Origin: Streptomyces drozdowiczii
GTDB taxonomy: Bacteria; Actinomycetota; Actinomycetes; Streptomycetales; Streptomycetaceae
Assembly (NCBI RefSeq): GCF_026167665.1
Contig: NZ_CP098740.1
Coordinates: 2,728,001-2,792,000 of the forward strand
Length of the DNA: 64,000 bases
Direction: 5' to 3'
Positions 61,453 to 64,000 of this stretch are shown one piece after another. How positions within the stretch are numbered: position 1 is the stretch's first letter; each line of letters opens with the position of its first letter. Under the pieces are notes generated by a model. That model was given only the letters and a program-made list of their open reading frames with translations. It ran no database searches and was not told where the DNA came from. A program made the translations under genes and the position numbers.

Positions 61453-62118
61453 TCAGCGGTGGACGCCGCCGCCCTCCGCGACCGGAGCGGGCCGCACGGC
61501 CGCCCCGGCCAGCGTCCGCACGATCCAGCGCCGGTGCCAGAACGCCTTGAAGACGCCGACGAGCCCGACGAGCCAGGCCAGCAGCCCGAGCCCCATGATC
61601 AGCGCCATCAGTCCGTACGTGTCCTCGCCCCGGACCGCTCCGGCGGGCACGACGACGCAGAGGTAGAGGCCCAGCGCGCCGAGCGCGAAGGAGGGCAGCA
61701 GCCACCCCAGGCCCGTGCCGGGCAGCCGGAGTCCGGCGTCGCGGGCGGGGTCGCGGTCCAGCTCGCCCCACTGCGTGAGCAGCCGGCGCAGCGCCACGTC
61801 CCGGCGCAGTCCGGAGACGAGCAGGACCGCCGCCGGGATCAGGGCGGCGGCGCCCATCGCGAGCATCACCACGCCCAGGATCGCGCTGATGACGTCGTAC
61901 GCATCCTCGAAGGCGATGATCGCCGTCCCGATGAACGACCAGCCGATCGCGCCGACCGCCCCCCACAGCCACAGCAGCCCCAGCCGGCCCGGTCCGATGT
62001 GCGCCCTGACCAGCACGCCGAGCAGGAAGGACCGGTCGGCGAGCAGCGCGTCCCGGTCGGGCCAGGAACGTATCTCCACGGGCGGCGGGGGCGGCGGCAG
62101 CACGAAGCGAGGGGACAT
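61453..62118 (-). CDS. hypothetical membrane protein
   Basis: A 221-residue protein. A Pro-run N-terminus (LPPPPPPVEIRSWPDRDALLADRSF) precedes four hydrophobic segments, at about residues 50-75, 80-105, 140-160 and 165-190. The last is followed by FWHRRWIVRTLAG. I do not recognise a family. ATG 62118 has GAAGCGAGGGG on the opposite strand only; no strong Shine-Dalgarno sequence was seen. An in-frame start 11 codons earlier is possible. Confidence 0.7.
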   Translation of the reverse strand: MSPRFVLPPPPPPVEIRSWPDRDALLADRSFLLGVLVRAHIGPGRLGLLWLWGAVGAIGWSFIGTAIIAFEDAYDVISAILGVVMLAMGAAALIPAAVLLVSGLRRDVALRRLLTQWGELDRDPARDAGLRLPGTGLGWLLPSFALGALGLYLCVVVPAGAVRGEDTYGLMALIMGLGLLAWLVGLVGVFKAFWHRRWIVRTLAGAAVRPAPVAEGGGVHR

Positions 62119-62165
62119 GGGGCCGACCCTATCGACCGCCCCTGGCCCCAATTGCCGGGCCGGGA

Positions 62166-62636
62166 TCAGGCGTTGCGGATGGCCTCGATGTCCAGGCGCT
62201 TCATGCCGAGCATGGCCTTCATCGCGCGGGCGGCCTTCTCCGGGTCCGGGTCGGTCAGCGCGTCACCGAGGCCCGGCGGGACGATCTGCCAGAACAGGCC
62301 GTACTTGTCCTTGAGCCAGCCGCACTGGATCTCCTGCCCGCCGCCGGAGGTGAGCGCGTTCCACAGGCGGTCCGTCTCCTCCTGCGAGTCGCACTCGACG
62401 GAGAGCGAGGCGGCCTCGTTGAAGGTGAACTCGGGTCCGCCGTCGAACGCGACGTACTCCGCGCCGTCCAGCTGGAACCGGACGGTCATCGCCTTGCCCT
62501 CCTCGCCGGGGCTCGCGGCGGTCCAGCGGGTGGTCTCCAGGACGCGCGAGTCGCCGCCGATCACGGAGACGTAGTAGTCGGCCGCCTCCTCGATCAGGTC
62601 CTTCGGGAACCACAGGAACGTGGTGACCTTCTGCAT
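62166..62636 (-). CDS. VOC family protein (PhnB-like)
   Basis: A 156-residue vicinal-oxygen-chelate protein of the PhnB/3-demethylubiquinone-methyltransferase-like group: TTFLWFPKDLIEEAADYYVSVIGG, then FQLDGAEYVAFDGGPEFTFNEAASLSV and CGWLKDKYGLFWQIVP. Many relatives lack a demonstrated activity. ATG 62636 is close to an AGGAG on the minus strand (GTGAGGAGTGG). It stands alone between the membrane-protein and monooxygenase-like genes. Confidence 0.85.
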   Translation of the reverse strand: MQKVTTFLWFPKDLIEEAADYYVSVIGGDSRVLETTRWTAASPGEEGKAMTVRFQLDGAEYVAFDGGPEFTFNEAASLSVECDSQEETDRLWNALTSGGGQEIQCGWLKDKYGLFWQIVPPGLGDALTDPDPEKAARAMKAMLGMKRLDIEAIRNA

Positions 62637-62699
62637 GGTCCACTCCTCACGTACAGGGGCAAAGTGCCGTGAAGGGTAGACCGCGCAGGCGTCGGGAAC

Positions 62700-62981
62700 T
62701 CATCGACCTGCCGGGTCGCCCAGCGATTCGAAGCGCCAGCGGTGCACCGCCCGGGTCACCAGGGCGGCGTCCGGCTCGGGCAGCTCCGGCAGCTCGTCGG
62801 CGTACTCGCCCTGCCACCAGGTGATGACGAGGACCCGGTCCTGCGGGGCGCGCAGCAGCTCGCTGCGGAGCGGGGGGCGGGGCAGCTCGGCGGCGCGGGC
62901 GCGGGCCCACTCCGCCAGTTCGCCGCCCCGGCCCTCGGCGGCGCGGGCCTCCCACATCAGGGCGGTGACCGGGGCGCTCAT
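62700..62981 (-). CDS. small ABM-like (antibiotic biosynthesis monooxygenase-fold) protein
   Basis: A 93-residue protein: [27 protein letters not shown] at the start, then [10 protein letters not shown] and [14 protein letters not shown]. The alternation of strand and helix resembles the dimeric alpha+beta barrel (ABM) fold, but the identification is tentative. Its ATG overlaps the tsaD stop (ATGA), so the two are co-translated. The link to tRNA modification is probably only positional. Confidence 0.7.
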   Translation of the reverse strand: MSAPVTALMWEARAAEGRGGELAEWARARAAELPRPPLRSELLRAPQDRVLVITWWQGEYADELPELPEPDAALVTRAVHRWRFESLGDPAGR

Positions 62982-64000
62982 GAGTAGAGGTTGTCCTTGC
63001 TGACCTCGTGTACGTGGTCGTGGTCGTGGGTGTGGACGCCCGGGACGTGGGTCTCGGTGACGGGCAGCGAGGAGTCGGCGGACAGCTCCAGGTCGGAGGC
63101 GGGCCGGTTGCGGGCGACCATCTCGGCGCCGAGCGCGGCGACCATCGCGCCGTTGTCGGTGCACAGCTTGGGGCGGGGCACGCGCAGCCGGATGCCGGCC
63201 CGCTCGCACCGCTCCTCGGCGAGCGCGCGCAGCCGGGAGTTGGCCGCGACGCCGCCGCCGATCATCAGGTGGTCGACGCCCTCGTCCTTGCAGGCGCGGA
63301 TGGCCTTGCGGGTGAGCACGTCGACCACGGCCTCCTGGAAGGACGCGGCCACGTCGCGTACCGGCACCTCCTCGCCGGCCGCCCGCTTGGCCTCGATCCA
63401 GCGGGCGACGGAGGTCTTCAGGCCGGAGAACGAGAAGTCGTACGCGGGGTCGCGCGAGCCGGTGAGCCCGCGCGGGAAGGCGATGGCGGCCGGGTCGCCC
63501 TCGCGGGCGAGGCGGTCGATGACCGGGCCGCCGGGGAAGCCGAGGTCCAGCACCCGGGCGATCTTGTCGAACGCCTCGCCGGCCGCGTCGTCGATGGTCG
63601 CGCCGAGCGGCCGCACGTCGTTGGTGATGTCCGGGGCGAGCAGCAGCGAGGAGTGCCCGCCGCTGACCAGGAGCGCCATGGTGGGCTCGGGCAGCGGTCC
63701 GTGCTCCAGCTGGTCGACGCAGATGTGGGACGCCAGGTGGTTGACCCCGTACAGCGGCTTGTTCAGCGCGTACGCGTACGCCTTGGCGGCGGAGACGCCG
63801 ACGAGCAGGGCGCCCGCCAGGCCGGGCCCGGCGGTGACGGCGATGCCGTCCAGGTCGCGGCCGCTGACCCCGGCCTCCTTCAGGGCGCGCTCGATGGTGG
63901 GGACCATCGCCTCCAGGTGGGCGCGGGAGGCGATCTCGGGGACGACGCCGCCGAAGCGGGCGTGCGTGTCGACGCTGGACGCGACGGCGTCCGCGAGGAG
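62978..64000 (-). CDS. tsaD: tRNA threonylcarbamoyladenosine transferase TsaD, N-terminus cut by window edge
   Basis: The visible 340 residues lack only the beginning. TsaD transfers the threonylcarbamoyl group to A37 of ANN-decoding tRNAs, with TsaB and TsaE. The metal-binding HxxxH appears as [11 protein letters not shown]. The ATP-site blocks [23 protein letters not shown] and [11 protein letters not shown] are intact. The C-terminus has an unusual His-rich extension ([11 protein letters not shown]). It overlaps the ABM-like gene by four bases. Confidence 0.93.
   Translation of the reverse strand, partial: LLADAVASSVDTHARFGGVVPEIASRAHLEAMVPTIERALKEAGVSGRDLDGIAVTAGPGLAGALLVGVSAAKAYAYALNKPLYGVNHLASHICVDQLEHGPLPEPTMALLVSGGHSSLLLAPDITNDVRPLGATIDDAAGEAFDKIARVLDLGFPGGPVIDRLAREGDPAAIAFPRGLTGSRDPAYDFSFSGLKTSVARWIEAKRAAGEEVPVRDVAASFQEAVVDVLTRKAIRACKDEGVDHLMIGGGVAANSRLRALAEERCERAGIRLRVPRPKLCTDNGAMVAALGAEMVARNRPASDLELSADSSLPVTETHVPGVHTHDHDHVHEVSKDNLYS

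Overview
The window is a very GC-rich, gene-dense stretch of chromosomal DNA from a Streptomyces or close relative. The evidence is the bldM/whiD developmental pair, GroES/GroEL1 with two CIRCE operators, three eukaryotic-type kinases of which one is degenerate, a LASTG sortase substrate, a c-di-AMP (ydaO-type) riboswitch before a cell-wall hydrolase, and the guaB/guaB3/sigD order. I saw no tRNA, rRNA, CRISPR array, insertion sequence or prophage. It looks like conserved core chromosome rather than an island.

Layout. 1-5360: a divergent cassette of MoxR ATPase and DUF5682 (left) and SWIM-zinc-finger and DUF5691 (right), sharing a 12-bp inverted repeat that contains a near-ideal RecA-independent (PafBC-type) DNA-damage promoter. 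5361-5874: gene-free tandem repeats. 5875-15591: IcmB-like B12 protein, lipase, M23 peptidase, PcrA helicase (with the same damage motif), two NlpC/P60 hydrolases (one behind a riboswitch), a small membrane protein and a GNAT enzyme. 15605-21155: two-component system with a PspC-type kinase, a PspC protein, DoxX and other membrane proteins. 21322-24441: methyltransferase, guaA, and chorismate mutase behind a Phe/Tyr-coding leader peptide and hairpin. 24760-30254: sortase-anchored surface protein, GMC oxidoreductase and succinate-semialdehyde dehydrogenase. 30407-37087: three kinase-family proteins. 37230-43904: glpD, a nucleotide-sugar dehydrogenase homologue without its catalytic Cys, a membrane protein, guaB3 and guaB. 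44065-46248: sigD, bldM and whiD. 46337-48825: LysR, MOSC and SDR genes. 48865-56150: a carbohydrate cluster (DUF2264 protein, DeoR/LacI-type regulator, ABC transporter without ATPase, 2-hydroxyacid dehydrogenase). 56087-57435: ArsR/SRPBCC pair with twin operators and a zinc-ribbon protein. 57597-59634: groES-groEL. 59942-64000: small membrane proteins, polysaccharide deacetylase, VOC protein and tsaD (cut by the window edge).

A recurring anomaly matters for any user of this sequence. Five conserved genes (pcrA, the pseudokinase, bldM, the MOSC gene, the DUF2264 gene) are each broken by one missing base in a G/C run. Restoring one base in each gives a full-length protein of sensible size. The uniform sign and context point to assembly or sequencing error rather than biology.

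How the parts work together: guaA, guaB and guaB3 serve GMP synthesis. bldM and whiD control aerial growth and sporulation. The M23, NlpC/P60 and deacetylase proteins remodel the cell wall. The MoxR/SWIM cassette and pcrA probably belong to a common DNA-damage regulon.
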